Shown here one piece after another: positions 46,020 through 62,929 of a stretch of DNA of 64,000 bases. The position numbers and the translations under genes are program-made. Numbering within the stretch: position 1 is the stretch's first letter; each line of letters begins with the position of its first letter. The notes under the pieces were generated by a model that saw only the letters and a program-made list of their open reading frames with translations, searched no databases and was not told the origin of the DNA. This stretch comes from Misgurnus anguillicaudatus (Eukaryota; Chordata; Actinopteri; Cypriniformes; Cobitidae). The DNA lies in assembly GCF_027580225.2 (NCBI RefSeq), contig NC_073355.2, forward strand, positions 25,571,501 to 25,635,500, written 5' to 3'.

Positions 46020-49000
46020 TCAATCGTACTCCGAGTTCTCTTCCAAATTAACAACGTTTTCCTGTGGAGCAAAGAAACAGCTTACTTGACACAAATCTGC
46101 CACCTTCTGGAGGAAAATAAGAGCACTTACAAAGCCACAAACTCGGGATGATCCTATTTGCTGTAAGCTAAAACCTTCTTACCCATCCTCCGTGACTCTT
46201 CACCCAGGGTGCGAAACTCTCCATGTAGCGTTCGGCATACCCCGTCAAGCGCTGAACTCCGGTTGCCGTGACGACCCGTCGAGACGCTTCCATGGTTATG
46301 GCGATGCGGCGCAGCGTAGGACTTCCTGTGGCAGGAAGGGGTGATTCTTCGCTCTCGCTGGCGTACGTGTCAAGGAGTTTGGCAAAGGATGCGTAGGAGA
46401 GGCGATTGAGGGTAGAGCGAAGGAACGGGTTTGCGTTTATCTAAAGCAATTAAGAACAGATAACAATGAGAAACAATGATACACAAAAACAAGGAAACAT
46501 GTTCATAAACAGTCAAAATCACTTTAGTGTTATTTATTAAATATTGTCTATTATATAAAATATTAATATTTGTTTTTGTAGTCAAGCTTACTCTGTAAGG
46601 TTGTTTTAAAAACAAAAGATTTATTGAAGACCGTAAATCAGGCATAATTACCTTATCATTCATAGCATCTCCCTCTGATGTCAATATCTGAACTAGCTGT
46701 TGAACCACTGCCTGTTTGTCTGTAAACAAAAAGGAAAACTGTAACCTAATCATCAAAGAAATACATAGACAAAATAAGCTTTTGTTAAAGCATTGAATTC
46801 TGCAACATACTTGCATACTCTACAAACATGTGCCCTACACTTTTAGAGACAAAATTTGACCCTGGACCATCAAATCAGTCCTAAGGGTAAATTTTGTTTA
46901 AAATTTAGATTTCTGAGGGTGCAAAAAAATCAAATTATTGAGAAAATCACCTTTAGACTTTAGTCCAAGACGTATGACTATTGATAAATACATTTTTGAT
47001 ATATTTACAGTAGGATATTTTCTAAATATCTTTATGGAACATGATCTTTACTTGATATCCTAATGATTTTTGGCATGACATATTGACATTTTTTTTGGCC
47101 CATACAATGTATTATTGGCTATTGATATAAATATACCCGTGAGTCTTACTTAAAATGAACATTTACCTTCTTTGGATGTAGTTGACGCAGGCTCTGGCCT
47201 AACAGGAGATTTCTTTTTTGTGCTGTGTTTCTGTGCGATTTTGTCCAGGGTGTTTGCCACACCATCATAAAATTCAGGAGGATGTGCTTGAGATAAGACA
47301 CATTATATCATATTTATTGCCAAGTCCATATATTACATAAAATGTGTAAACCTATTTGTGTATTAAAGGGATAGTTCACCCAAAAATGAAAATTCTGTCA
47401 TCAGTTACCCTCATGTTGTTACAAACCTGTATACATTTTTTTGATCCGATGCCCCATTACCTTCCAGTATAGAAGTCTGTGTGGCCGCTGATCAGTTTGG
47501 TTACAAACATTTCTCAAAATATCTTCCTTTGTGTTCATCAGAACATAGAAATTTATGCAAGTTTGCAACATGAGAGTGAGTAAATGATGACAGGATTTTT
47601 GGATCAACAATTCATTTAAGACAAAATATAAACTGAACTTTACACAACACATTTTACTAGGCCTTGTTTCAAAAAGCTGAAGCCACAAAAAAGAAAAAAT
47701 CACTTATATTTGACACTTACAAGGTGAAAGAGTTGGTTCTCCAGGTTCTGCAATACGTACAACTTGTTTTATAGGGAGCGAGTCTGGACGCTGCGGACGA
47801 TTGTCCTCTTTTTTGAACGACACTTTTTTTAATATATTAGGAATTTTTAGTTTCTTCTTTTTCTTATGTTTGTCCATTGCTTTTCTTTCGCCTTCCTCTT
47901 CAGATGCAGAGGAAACGTGCATATTCTCTTCCTAAGGAAATTAAACAGTTTACATGTTTTGAACACCTTAACTATGTTCAATGATGTTTTTGACTTTCTA
48001 CAGCCACATCAATCTCAGTTCTTCTTGTTCTTACCTCTAATTTCTTTGGCAAAGTGCGAGCTCCATGCGAGGACGGTTTGTCTGATTGTTTGGACTGAGG
48101 CTTTCTATCCAGACTGTTGTTTTGAGTCTGGTCAGCAGTGCTATCTTTCTTAGCATGGCGAATCATAGATGGACGGGGTCTCAGTCTTTTTTTAATAAAA
48201 TTTTTGAGACCATGTTTTTTCTCCTCGGCAGCACTGATCTCCTCATCCAAAGAGTCCCATCTCAGCGAATCTCTCTTCCCCTTCTCATTTGAAGAGGCAC
48301 TAAAAAGGAAATGTGTACTTTAAAATGCCCTCCTCAAATACACTATATGATATAAAAGAACAGGATCATCATTAGAATGACCGTCATGATTAACTTTCAC
48401 TTTTTTCCAGTCACAACTCTAAAAATTGGACTAGTGGACATCTATAAGTACTGTGTTAATGTTAAAATCATTCTAGTTCCTGAATACAGTAAACTAGCCG
48501 CTAATCCCTTACTAAGCAATGGCTTTACTTCAGTTCTTTATTTTCATCATGTTTGGTTCCATTATTGTAAACAAGCAAGATAAAATAAATGAAATTGTCT
48601 GAAATGTACTCTCTTAAAGGAGTCATGACATTAAGGAATCAATTTTGGCTTTATCTATTGACATATAACATTGACATATAATAAATATGCCCTTATTCTC
48701 CGGAAACGCATGCCTAGTGATGTACATATTCATTTTCATATGACCTGCCAGGTCCAGGTCTGCAGCCTTCCCTTCTCTGCCCCAGAGAAAGATACAGCAC
48801 ATCATCGTATCATTGGCTCCGCCCACTGATGTTTAGTGACTGCACTTCAGACAAAGCAACGACTCTAAGGGATCTGAAGGAGTAGTTGTTTACAATCATG
48901 ATAAGATTGTTATAACAATAAGACGGCGATGTCATACAGGCTGTGAAAAATGAGCATCTTTGCGGGGTTCTACATTATCCCGACGTCAGAAAGAAATTGT

Positions 49001-50620
49001 CTGTTTATTGTTGACCTATGGGCCTACTGTTTTTTTTTTTATGGACTTTAATGAACACCAAGACTTAACACTTAACTCAACACGTAAACAGTATTTTTAA
49101 CGGAGTATCAAAGGACTCTAAACGATCCCAAACGAGGCATAAGGGTCTTATCTAGCGAAACGATTGTCATTTTTGACAAGAAAAATAAAAAATATGCACT
49201 TTTAAACCACAACTTTTCATCTAGGTCCGGTCCAGCGCGACCTAACGTAAATGCGTAGTGACGTAGGGAGGTCACGTGTTGCATTTATAAAACGCACATT
49301 TGCGGACCATTGTAAACAATAAACTGACACAAAGACATTAATTAGTCGGAACGGTCGGAACGGTCCTCTTTCAACACACTTGTCAGCACTGAGGCGGACA
49401 TCCTCTGTGACCTCTTGACGTCATGACGTATTGCGTGAGGTCGCGCTGATGCTTTCAGGACCAGAGGAATATGAGAAGTTGTGGTTTGAAGGTGCATATT
49501 TTTGGTTTTTCTTGTCAAAAGTACAATGGATCCTTATGCCTCGTTTGGGAGCGTTTGTAGTCCTTTGATACTCCGTTGAAAAAAAACTGTTACGTGTTGA
49601 GTTAAGTGTTGGTGTTCATTAAAGTCTATTAAAATGAGAAAAATCCTGCAATGCTTTCCCCAAAAAACACAACTTCCTCTGGACTGAACAAAGAAAGACA
49701 TCAACACCCTGGATGACATGGTGGTGAGTAAATTATCTGGATTTTTTTTTTTTAAGAAAATTGACTATTCCTTTAAGGGGGTCGCACACCAGCTGCACAG
49801 CTCAGCGTCGCGCCACATCGAGTCACGTCTAGGACAACTCAGAGGTATTGTAAACTGGAAGTGCACATTAAATAGCGCGAGCTTCGTCAGATAGCGTCTA
49901 CTTCAAAATGCAAAATATACGTTAGCAGCCAATGTTAATCGTTAATATATATGATGTTATTTAATGTTAAACTATGTGAGTGGCGCCCTTTGGCACGACA
50001 GGGATTTGAGCAACTCCCTGATTCGTAGCTGGGCTGGGCGGACAGGCGCCACCTGTCGGCGCCGGTGTGCGTATACTCATAGAAAGCAATGTGTTCGAGT
50101 TTTTATTAAAAAGTTAATAAGTTACTTAAATGTGTATGTTTTCAGCAAAAAGAACACCTTAGAGAACATAAAATCATTTAAAGAAACATGTCATGACCCC
50201 TTTAAATTACAACACAACTAATTCTGATTTAAAGCATTTTTCAGGAATTAGCCACATCTATAAGAAACAGCAAACTAAAAAATTCCTGTAAATAAGCCAT
50301 TATTTCATAATACACAGCCATTATTTTCATGACACATTTTTACTCTAGGAACTGAAGGGTTTTTGGTATTTGTAAAATGTTTGACTTGTAATTAAACACC
50401 AGTGTTTGAATTCTGCGATCTGCATCATTTTTCATTCTTTGTGTCACCTGTATTTGTTTGGGTCTTTATATCCTCCTCCTATCCGTCCGGGTCTCTCTCC
50501 AGGAGGAATAGAGAGAGACTGACGCAGGAAAGATTTCAGCACCAACCGCGTCTCTGCTTTTATCTCCGGGAGAGAAATGGAGGGAGTCGGGGAAGCAGGT
50601 CTGACCATCAAATCTGACAT
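46020..50620 (-). CDS. bcl2l12: Bcl-2-like protein 12 homologue
   Basis: BCL2L12 is an atypical Bcl-2-family protein, described in mammals as an inhibitor of effector caspases and of p53 in cytoplasm and nucleus. Seven coding exons give 378 residues (human 334): 50448-50620, 48035-48299, 47721-47931, 47167-47286, 46652-46719, 46183-46440, 46020-46061. All phases agree. Recognisable blocks: N-terminal [12 protein letters not shown]; lysine-rich linkers; [49 protein letters not shown]; and the BH2-like [16 protein letters not shown]. These line up in order with the human protein (PDFY, MELSRRV, FTPWIQAHGGWE). The short ending EENSEYD is acidic. The start ATG lies three bases inside its exon, so there is an untranslated exon upstream, candidates being near 52950 and 53333. 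Intron 1 carries a 1.6-kb foldback element. Confidence 0.88.
47365..47622. mobile_element. 'gttcaccc'-family MITE in a bcl2l12 intron
   Basis: Starts aaagggatagttcacccaaa. Its inverted half carries gagagtgagtaaatgatgac. The right end is degraded. Confidence 0.75.
48617..50205. mobile_element. Large foldback element in bcl2l12 intron 1
   Basis: Outer ends are inverted: aaaggagtcatgacatta on the left and catgtcatgacccctttaa on the right. Inside, a 200-base arm at about 49043-49250 (gaacaccaagacttaacac ... gtccggtccagcgcgacct) is repeated in inverse at about 49436-49620. No transposase frame was found, so it is non-autonomous and probably composite. Confidence 0.75.
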
Positions 50621-51700
50621 TTCTAAGATAGAGAGAGATGACTGATAACTTAAAACTATTTTAAAGGTGAAAAAGTCTTTTATTACACAACAGTACAAAA
50701 TACCAACGAGTCCAGAATGTTCAATTATACTAAACTGTAGGGCCTCAAATTCACATCAAATGCAATTCATGATGCAGTCCTTATTTTTGGTCTTCACTGA
50801 AAAACTGTTTCTATAAGGTTATGTATATAAATAAATAAATAAATAAAAAAGAAATCTATATGATCGTGAGGAAAGTAAGGAAGTGAAAGTATAACTACAT
50901 TGAAACAGACACAAATGAAGACCTGGAAGTTCCAGTCAGGTTACTTCAGTCAATTCATGTGCGTCATTTATAGTAGCCTTTCAAGTGTAACAAAACAAAC
51001 GCACACATACAAACATCTAAAAAATGATGACAATCTCAGGCTTATTTAAAAATAAACAAACTGGTTTTCTAGTTATATTTTTAAAAGTGCTAATTTTATA
51101 TATAAAATGTTATTGAAATAGCTGTACCAAAGAGTCTCACTCCAACCATGTACTTACATGTTTATTATTATGTTATAATAATGTAAAATAGTCCATGATT
51201 TTTATTTTACATGTAAATCATATGTTCAAATTATGGCTTTAGAAGTGCAGTGACAACACTTATGCAACGCCCTCTCATTCTTACAATAATATTATTGAGA
51301 GTATTTCCTCAACTCACCAGGCCATGCCAATTCCAATTGTGCAATTGTTATGGATTAAAATAGGGCAGTTTACAACTTGGACATAAAAGAAAAACTTATT
51401 ATATCATTATAGAGTAGAAATTATACTCTCAATGCCATAAGAGCAAATCTTATGGCTTGTTTCATTGTGACTTTAACCTGTTTTCTTGGCACGTATGTGC
51501 TTTCATCGCCACCCTAGAGGCCTCATTTTAAATGTTTATTTTAATATTTAAAAAAGTATAGTATTTATCTAAACTACTATAGTAATTTTCTCTTTTATGT
51601 GTAGATTTGCTATAAAATACTCACTGGCTGCAATTTATAAATGTACATATGAATAAATTCAGATTACACATTAACTGATAAAGTAGAAACAAAACCTTAT

Positions 51701-52220
51701 GGGGCAGTTTCTCAGGACAGGGTTAAAGGTATAGTTCACCCAAAAAATGAATTAATTTACTCAATCTCATGTTGTTACAAACCTGCACAAATTTAGTTAT
51801 TCTGGTGAACACAAAGAAAGACACCCCGAGGAACGTTCATGAGCCCCATTCACCTCCACCGTATTCTTTTTCCTACTATGGAAGTGAATGCGGCTCATGA
51901 TCGGTTTGGTTACAAACATTCCTCAAAATATCTTCCTTTGTGTTTATCAGAACAAATGTATACAGGTTTGTAACAACATGAGAGTGAGAAAATAATGACA
52001 GAATTGTATTTTTTGGGTGAACTAGTCCCACACTAAAATGCATGTTTGAACTGTCTTAGGTGAAAACTTGCACTGACATAACTTTAAATAGGTCAGTGCC
52101 ATTGTTTTGACGCACACCCATATTGTTTTTGTTGTAAGGTATGTTTGTAAAAACTTTTTAAATGTCCTAATATAACCTAGGCCTAGTCCTGGATTAATCT
52201 AAACCCTGTACGGGAAATCC
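51701..52220. mobile_element. MITE family B copy 4, interrupted by a 'gttcaccc' MITE
   Basis: The left end (51701-51724, ggggcagtttctcaggacag) and right part (52026-52220, ending ctgtacgggaaatcc) belong to family B. The piece between (51725-52025) begins aaaggtatagttcaccc and ends ttttttgggtgaacta. The host lies upstream of the bcl2l12 ATG. Confidence 0.8.
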
Positions 52221-52949
52221 ATAGACATTTAATCCTGGATTTCACAATTGTGGAATCACCCTCATCCAGTCTTCCTTTATTACCTTACCCATGACGTAAA
52301 ATGTGAAAGGTAAATGAGGTGATGTCATCCAGTGAGCAGTTCAGAGCTTGTTTTCATACAAAAAAAAACACATGTGTGCTGTTCATCTGTCAAATACACA
52401 TCAGAAATGTAACTCTGTGGTTTTCTCTTGGTTATCTGTGGGGTTCTTCATTTAAAGTACTAACATTAGAGAAGTAGACTATTTAGGCTAGGTGCCCGCA
52501 TTAATGTTAACGAATACTACCATATTCTACAGTATTAATTATTGTGAACTGATAAACAGTAGTAAAATAGTATACTTTAGTATTTGTTACAGTAGTGAGG
52601 TTCAAAAGCATGTATCCAAAAACTTTACTATAATAAATTACTATACAGTATTTTTTCATGTTGGCGTAGACTTAAAGACTACAAGTTTGTAGCATTCAAC
52701 TCGCGATTCAATGTTTAAAGAAAAGCACATTTGAAAGTTTTCATTAAATTTGGTAACTTAGGAGGTTGAATAAGTTACCTGAGCTCAGTATTGCTGCTTC
52801 CTACATTCCTACAATACGCGAATTCGTTACCCGATATAGATTGTCCTGAACAACTAAATAAACTACAACACTGGACTACTTGATAAAACCAATCATCATT
52901 TGCAAAACAAGAACACCTGCAATAGAAATGATAAAGCTTGTTATAGTCA

Positions 52950-53440
52950 TACCTGGTCAGTCAGTATCGACGTCCGAAGAAATCAGCTGAAATCGTCGCG
53001 ATGTGTTTTAAACAAAAAACAAAACGAAACGAAACAACGCAACGATGCACTGCAGAGATCGATGTTATAAAAACTCAAACAAAAAACAACAAAGCAAACA
53101 AAACAACACAGTGAATACTTCAGCACGCGACGAAGCAGCAGCAGCGGCAACTGACTGTGGTAACCTACTAAGTTACTTTAGTAATAGTTCGTGTCAGTTG
53201 TCTGGTGTTATTTTCAAGTAAAGATGTAGTTCAAATTCTCACAGTGAATCAAATCAAGTCTGTAGTGGTGATTCATATCGAAAAAATAACAATCACTGTA
53301 AGCCTGTGTCGATACTGATAAACACGTCCTTACCGGTTTCACTACACTACTACCGCCTCTCTCTCTGACCTCCGGACTACGGATTGATGGACGTAGTGCG
53401 CATGTCACTGAGGAGTCAAATAGGACGAGGCCATTTTCCA
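52950..53440 (-). promoter_or_regulatory. Promoter region and candidate untranslated exons of bcl2l12
   Basis: Two minus-strand donors are visible: near 52953 (ACTGACCAG then gtatga) and near 53333 (GTGAAACCG then gtaagg). CpG and gcagcagcggc-type sequence around them suggests a promoter. Either exon could splice to the bcl2l12 acceptor just before 50620. Which one is used is not known. Confidence 0.45.
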
Positions 53441-53569
53441 AAGTGTTGAAAGTTTCATGTCCAAACAGGTCCTATGACAAACACTAGCATGTTCTAGCAT
53501 GTTAAATATATAACGATAAATCCCACAATTTAAATAAAACAAATGTATATTACGTGAAACAATAAAAAC

Positions 53570-54560
53570 ACTTTATTTCACCAGAAAGATTTATTTTTTA
53601 GTACAAAAATCATGTTTTTCTTTTAATAAGAGGAGACAGACAGACATTGGTGACAAGTACAAATAATTAGTTAGGGTTAATTAGTACAAATAACATTAAA
53701 ATAATAATAAAAAGAGCATTGAAGAGCATTTGCCTTCCCTCAGCCGCCCCCAAACCCCGTCCAGCGTCATCTCTAAACCAGACACTGGTACAAGGATTGG
53801 GAGAGGCAGAGAGAGAGATGAAGTCAAAGGATTTTATAGTGACAATAAAACGTTTGATGGAGTATTTTACTTAAAAATTAGTATTGGTAAGTCATTCCTA
53901 TAGAATAAAAAACTTTTTTTATATAAATTATGCTAAGAACTAAAACAATTCAGACATAAATCTCATAAAAAACAAGTAAGATGGGAGATTAGCTGAGAAG
54001 ATAGAACAGAATAAAAGTTACAGAACATCCCAATTATTTTAAAGGCTAAAATCATACATACTGCAATGTGACTACTAACTATATTACAGACAGAAACACA
54101 ATTAAATATGTAGTTACCAAACAGAAGCTGAGCAGCAACATCTATACTGTATCTAATCCGGACCCTGACTTTATCCTTTGTCAGTGCAACTATATTTTTC
54201 TCTACCTTGTTTCTTCTGCGAAGCTCCTTCTGCTCTCTCATGTCTTACCTCAGAGTTATTTCCTCTTTAGCACAGAAGAAATGCTCTCAGATCTGCACCC
54301 TCCTTCACTTGCTCTCTTCATGTTGCCTGTCTTTATTTAGATGTGCGCTCTCTTCTTCCTGTCTACCCTCTGACCTGTCCTGGCCGCTTCTCCTTCTCTT
54401 CGCTCTGCACTCCTTCTATCTATCCCTCGCCCGGCCACCCTATCGGCCTAAAATCACTGTTCTCCAGACCGTGAGCCAATAGGGAGCAACACAGCTGGGT
54501 GAGGCACTTCCTCTGTGACAGGAAACCAGCAAAGAACTCTCAGAGAAGCACACACACACA
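53570..54560 (-). other. Possible small transcription unit of unknown nature
   Basis: On the minus strand there is a splice-donor-like site near 54247 (AACTCTGAG then gtaaga) and an AATAAA signal near 53571-53576. The longest open frames between them (for example 53963-54241) do not resemble known proteins. It could be a long non-coding RNA or nothing. 54.56-55.76 kb holds no recognised feature. Confidence 0.2.
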
Positions 54561-55775
54561 AGTTTGGTGGACTCTGTGTGGTGCAGAGTTTAACATGACT
54601 ACTCTCTGAAGTATTTTGTGCTTTTCATGCTGGAAGTATTTCAGTTTCACTAAAATCTTTGGATATTGATGCTTCTTCTAGGCACCGTAGCTTTGCCCTT
54701 GTGGTAGAATTGTACCTGTCTATTGCTTTTCATTTTTGTCACATGCAATTATATCTGTCAAAATGTCAATGCAATGTGATGCTCGCAAAGGGGTAACATG
54801 AAAGTAATGTGTATCTTTTGCATTGTTCTGGTCCAAAGAATATTGCATGAGAAAACGAGGATTTGTTTATCCACTTGAGATGCAAAGGCCATTAATGTGT
54901 GTCCAGAAAGGGCGAGAGATGAACAGATAGAGGGAGGAGTACAGATAGACCGATGAGTTTGAGGGAGGGGCTCCCATGTTCACACAGACTAGATAAAGCA
55001 TGCTGTGATTGGGGATTGGTGGCCTTATGAGAATTGGAGAGACGTGACTATTGCAGTGACCTCTGCGTGCATTGGCCTCTTTGTCTCTACAGATTGTTTA
55101 CATTTGCTTTAATCAAACTCATCAAGTATACAACACGGGAAATCTGGAAGATAAATCTCGAAAATGAGTCAGACCTCTTAGTGTATTCATTCAATTTCCT
55201 GAGAAATTCCAAGGACATGCATGCAGGAAATTTAATATACAATGCTGAAATACTCAAGCATATGAATATTATATGCATTTAAGAACGCAGATCTAATGGT
55301 TGAATTTGTAGTAGAGCATTGTGTCAGAAACGTCATGGGTTTGATCCCTGTGAATACACATTCTGATTAAAAAAAATGCTTAGGTTAAATGCACTGTAAT
55401 TCGCTTTAGATCTTCCAAATCCATAAATGTCATGTAAATGTAATGGGATGTGTTATTCTTAGCTCCTATAATAATTGGAAACCCACATATTCTGTATCTG
55501 TATTTGAGCCCCGTGAGAATAACTTTGCCAGGACATTATTTTTAAATGGGTGTGGTAATGTAAGTAACAAAAACAGGAAATCCACCAGCACACAGGCAGG
55601 AAATGCTACTGTTCAGTGACAGTAACAAGTAAACATAACCCAAACGACAGTCAGTGAACCAATGCACTATAACTACAGGATAAAAGGGAATTAAACAGAT
55701 AAAGAGTAGATGAGGTTTTTTTTTTAGGCAGACACAGACACAAACACACACCAGGGCATGCTGTCATATTTTTTA

Positions 55776-56605
55776 TTTCAATTTTTTTGTTATTCCACAA
55801 AAGGGTTGACACTAAAATGTTCACAGTTCTAATGATAAATACAATAACATCACTCTTTCCCTGTCACTCATTTCATATGCACACACATTCAAACATACAA
55901 TACTACAGTGAAATTCAAGGTCATGGGCTCTGACAGAAAAACATGAATATTACGGAGTGATAATCAAAATCACAGTATTGTCCATTTAACAATTTACAGT
56001 AATAAATCATCAGCTTAACTTCAGTATATTACACTTGATCGGTCATACGCTTGATTGTCGTTGCAGCCTTTTGCAATACCTTATTTTGATTGTCAGTTTT
56101 GAATCTTATAAGCTATTTTGTGCATTTGATTGATTGTCATTGCTTTGCACAGTTTCAAGCTTGATTGTCATTGGTTGTTTCATATCAGCATTATATATAT
56201 GGCTGATTAATTCCTCGATGATCTGAAACAGATTTGTGTCATACCATACCAGCATATTTAAGACTATCAATGTCTGATATCTACTCCCTATGCGGGCAGT
56301 TTGATTTTAAGTTGCACATGAATCCTATTTGAACTACAAAAGGCAGGGAGTCAAACAATACTGTCTTTAACAGACCAGATCTGAATCGGTCATCTTTGAT
56401 ATCTATAACCAGACTACTTTGTGCTGTTGCCTACCATTTTGTGAGGTCTTTATTTGACAGTTTATTTACATAAACTGCTTCTCTGATGTGTAAATTAATT
56501 CAAATACATATGATTGTCTTGTGTGTTTGGAAGGTTTTGTATTAAATGCTCAGTTAAACGTTGTAAGAAGCTTTGCTGGTTTTAGTCTGATAAATGATGT
56601 GCTGT
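55776..56605 (-). other. Probable 3' untranslated region of pax10
   Basis: It lies after the pax10 stop codon. The first good minus-strand AATAAA lies near 55776 (plus strand tttttatttcaa), which would give about 830 bases of 3' UTR. No repeats are obvious in it. Confidence 0.45.
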
Positions 56606-60900
<4,295 letters not shown>

Positions 60901-62602
60901 GGTCAGATTTTCAAACATCAAATGTCACCTGTGAGCAAACCCTGAGCCTCTCCTTCTATCATTCAGACAACTCCAAACCTAAATACAGAAAAGAAAAAAG
61001 CTTACATTTATAGTAAGACACTATACTAAATGTTATCAACCTCTGTATTAATGTAAATGAGTGTCACATTCGGTTTTTTTGAACACCATGTGCATTATGA
61101 TGGGTACATGATAAAAATTTGACCCTGTTTGTGAAATCCAATCTTTTTATGAGATTTGGAGCATCAAATTTTGATTTCAATCATTGCATTCAATCTTTGA
61201 CATGACCTTACTCAGCCAATATTAAAGATATCAAGGTTATATTTTTTACAAAATGTTCTTTACTTTATGTATCATATTGTGTAGAAATCAGTACATCACA
61301 AAAAAAAACTTTAGCTGAGTATGGTTCACATATGGGTTAAGCAAAGTAGAAAGACTATTGCTTAGTTGCCATATTAACAAATTCTGAAAATATTTAGATG
61401 CAGAAGAAACAGAGTCTAATGTCTCTACAGATGATTAATGTATTGTAAACCTCTTTTTTTATACATACACACATTGACCCTACAGACATACACACAGAGT
61501 TCATTACACACACACGCAACGAATAATTAAGAAGTACAGAACATCTAGCCTGACATCATTGAACACACACGCATGACTGGAGAGACTAATACTGTCAACT
61601 AATGTTAACAACAATACACACACTACACAACACAGACACACACAGTAAAAAACAGAGAGATAATAATAGATGCACTTCACAATATGAAAAGATTGGAAAA
61701 GATTTACATGTGCAACTGCATACTCGGACTACGAAAACAAAACTCTATTTGAAAGTATCGGTGCCACCTGAAATACAAATATCCCAAACGTACCCTGCAC
61801 CTCGACATAATTTACTGAGCACGCATCAGCTAAATGAATAAATATTGTTAATTGGAATTAGGCCACATTCATTCAAATGTTTAGATCTAGCCATGATAGA
61901 AAGAAAGAGACTCAACTGTCAGTGCATTTAGGTATACCAGTATGTGTAGCACTATACCCAAATCATTGGTGTTGCATGCTTTACACTGTAATCAAACTTG
62001 TAACTTAATAAGTATCTATAATTCATACTTAATTCTATTTACATTCTCAATTATTAATGCTAATATAGAGTCTTATAATTGACAAACACAGATGGTAAGA
62101 ATATTAAAATCTGCATATGCAGAGGAAAAGATTAGTGAAATATTGAATAATGAAAATATATTTTTACATACACATACTAACATATTTATAAAGAAATATT
62201 TTGTATTTAATGATGTAATTGTCTATGAACAGTGTGTGTATAAAGTGTAGTAACAAATAAGTGAATGAAGTGTCCTGTTATACATGCAGACATATAGTAG
62301 AGAATGTAAAAACGTTGTACACCAATTCTTTCAATGTCACTTTGTAGCATTCTCAATGCAAGACAAATACGAGTATGTATAACAATTTATGTCTTGCTTA
62401 TCGTCTTGTGAAACGCTGTTGTGTATGAAAATAAGAAAATGTCAAAGGTCAAGCCTGCAATAAATTCTAGTAAGGATGGCAGGAACCTTTCCTCATGTAA
62501 CAACAAACCCATTTCTGATACACTTGTCCAACTCTATTTGATATTTCAAAACAATCTCAGATATTCTCTCTTTCTGTCTAAAGTGAAGGCATATTGACTC
62601 AC

Positions 62603-62860
62603 CTGGTAGATGAATGAATTGAAAAAGTGGTCCACACTTTCTCAATGTCTCTATCACTTTCTGTTCATCCCTCCTTCTATCTGCTCACTTGCTTTGTTAA
62701 TGTTAGACTCTGTTTGAGAGAGAGAAAGAGCATGGGAGGAGAGGAAAGGGAGAGAAAGATGTAGAGAGTTAGACAGGGCGAAAGAGAGGAGGAGAGGGAG
62801 GGGCACTGGGATAGAGAGAAATGCATCTGCAGGCACTCCGGTCCTTGAAGCAATGAGGGA
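62603..62860 (-). promoter_or_regulatory. Candidate untranslated first exon of pax10
   Basis: A good minus-strand donor sits at 62602 (CATCTACCAG then gtgagt). It is followed by an intron to the acceptor before the pax10 ATG exon (tttctgtatttag, at about 60979-60991). The upstream limit is unknown. The region contains GA/CT-rich sequence. Confidence 0.45.
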
Positions 62861-62863
62861 GGG

Positions 62864-62865
<2 letters not shown>

Positions 62866-62927
<62 letters not shown>
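62866..62927. repeat. (GA)n microsatellite near the pax10 promoter
   Basis: About 60 bases of pure GA; in the sense of pax10 it is (CT)n. It lies just upstream of the candidate first exon. Confidence 0.95.

Positions 62928-62929
<2 letters not shown>

Noticed and set aside
53741..53850. Open stretch SVWFRDDAGRGLGAAEGRQ on the minus strand
   Set aside because: Open over about 40 codons without a start, a splice acceptor context or a known family; probably chance.
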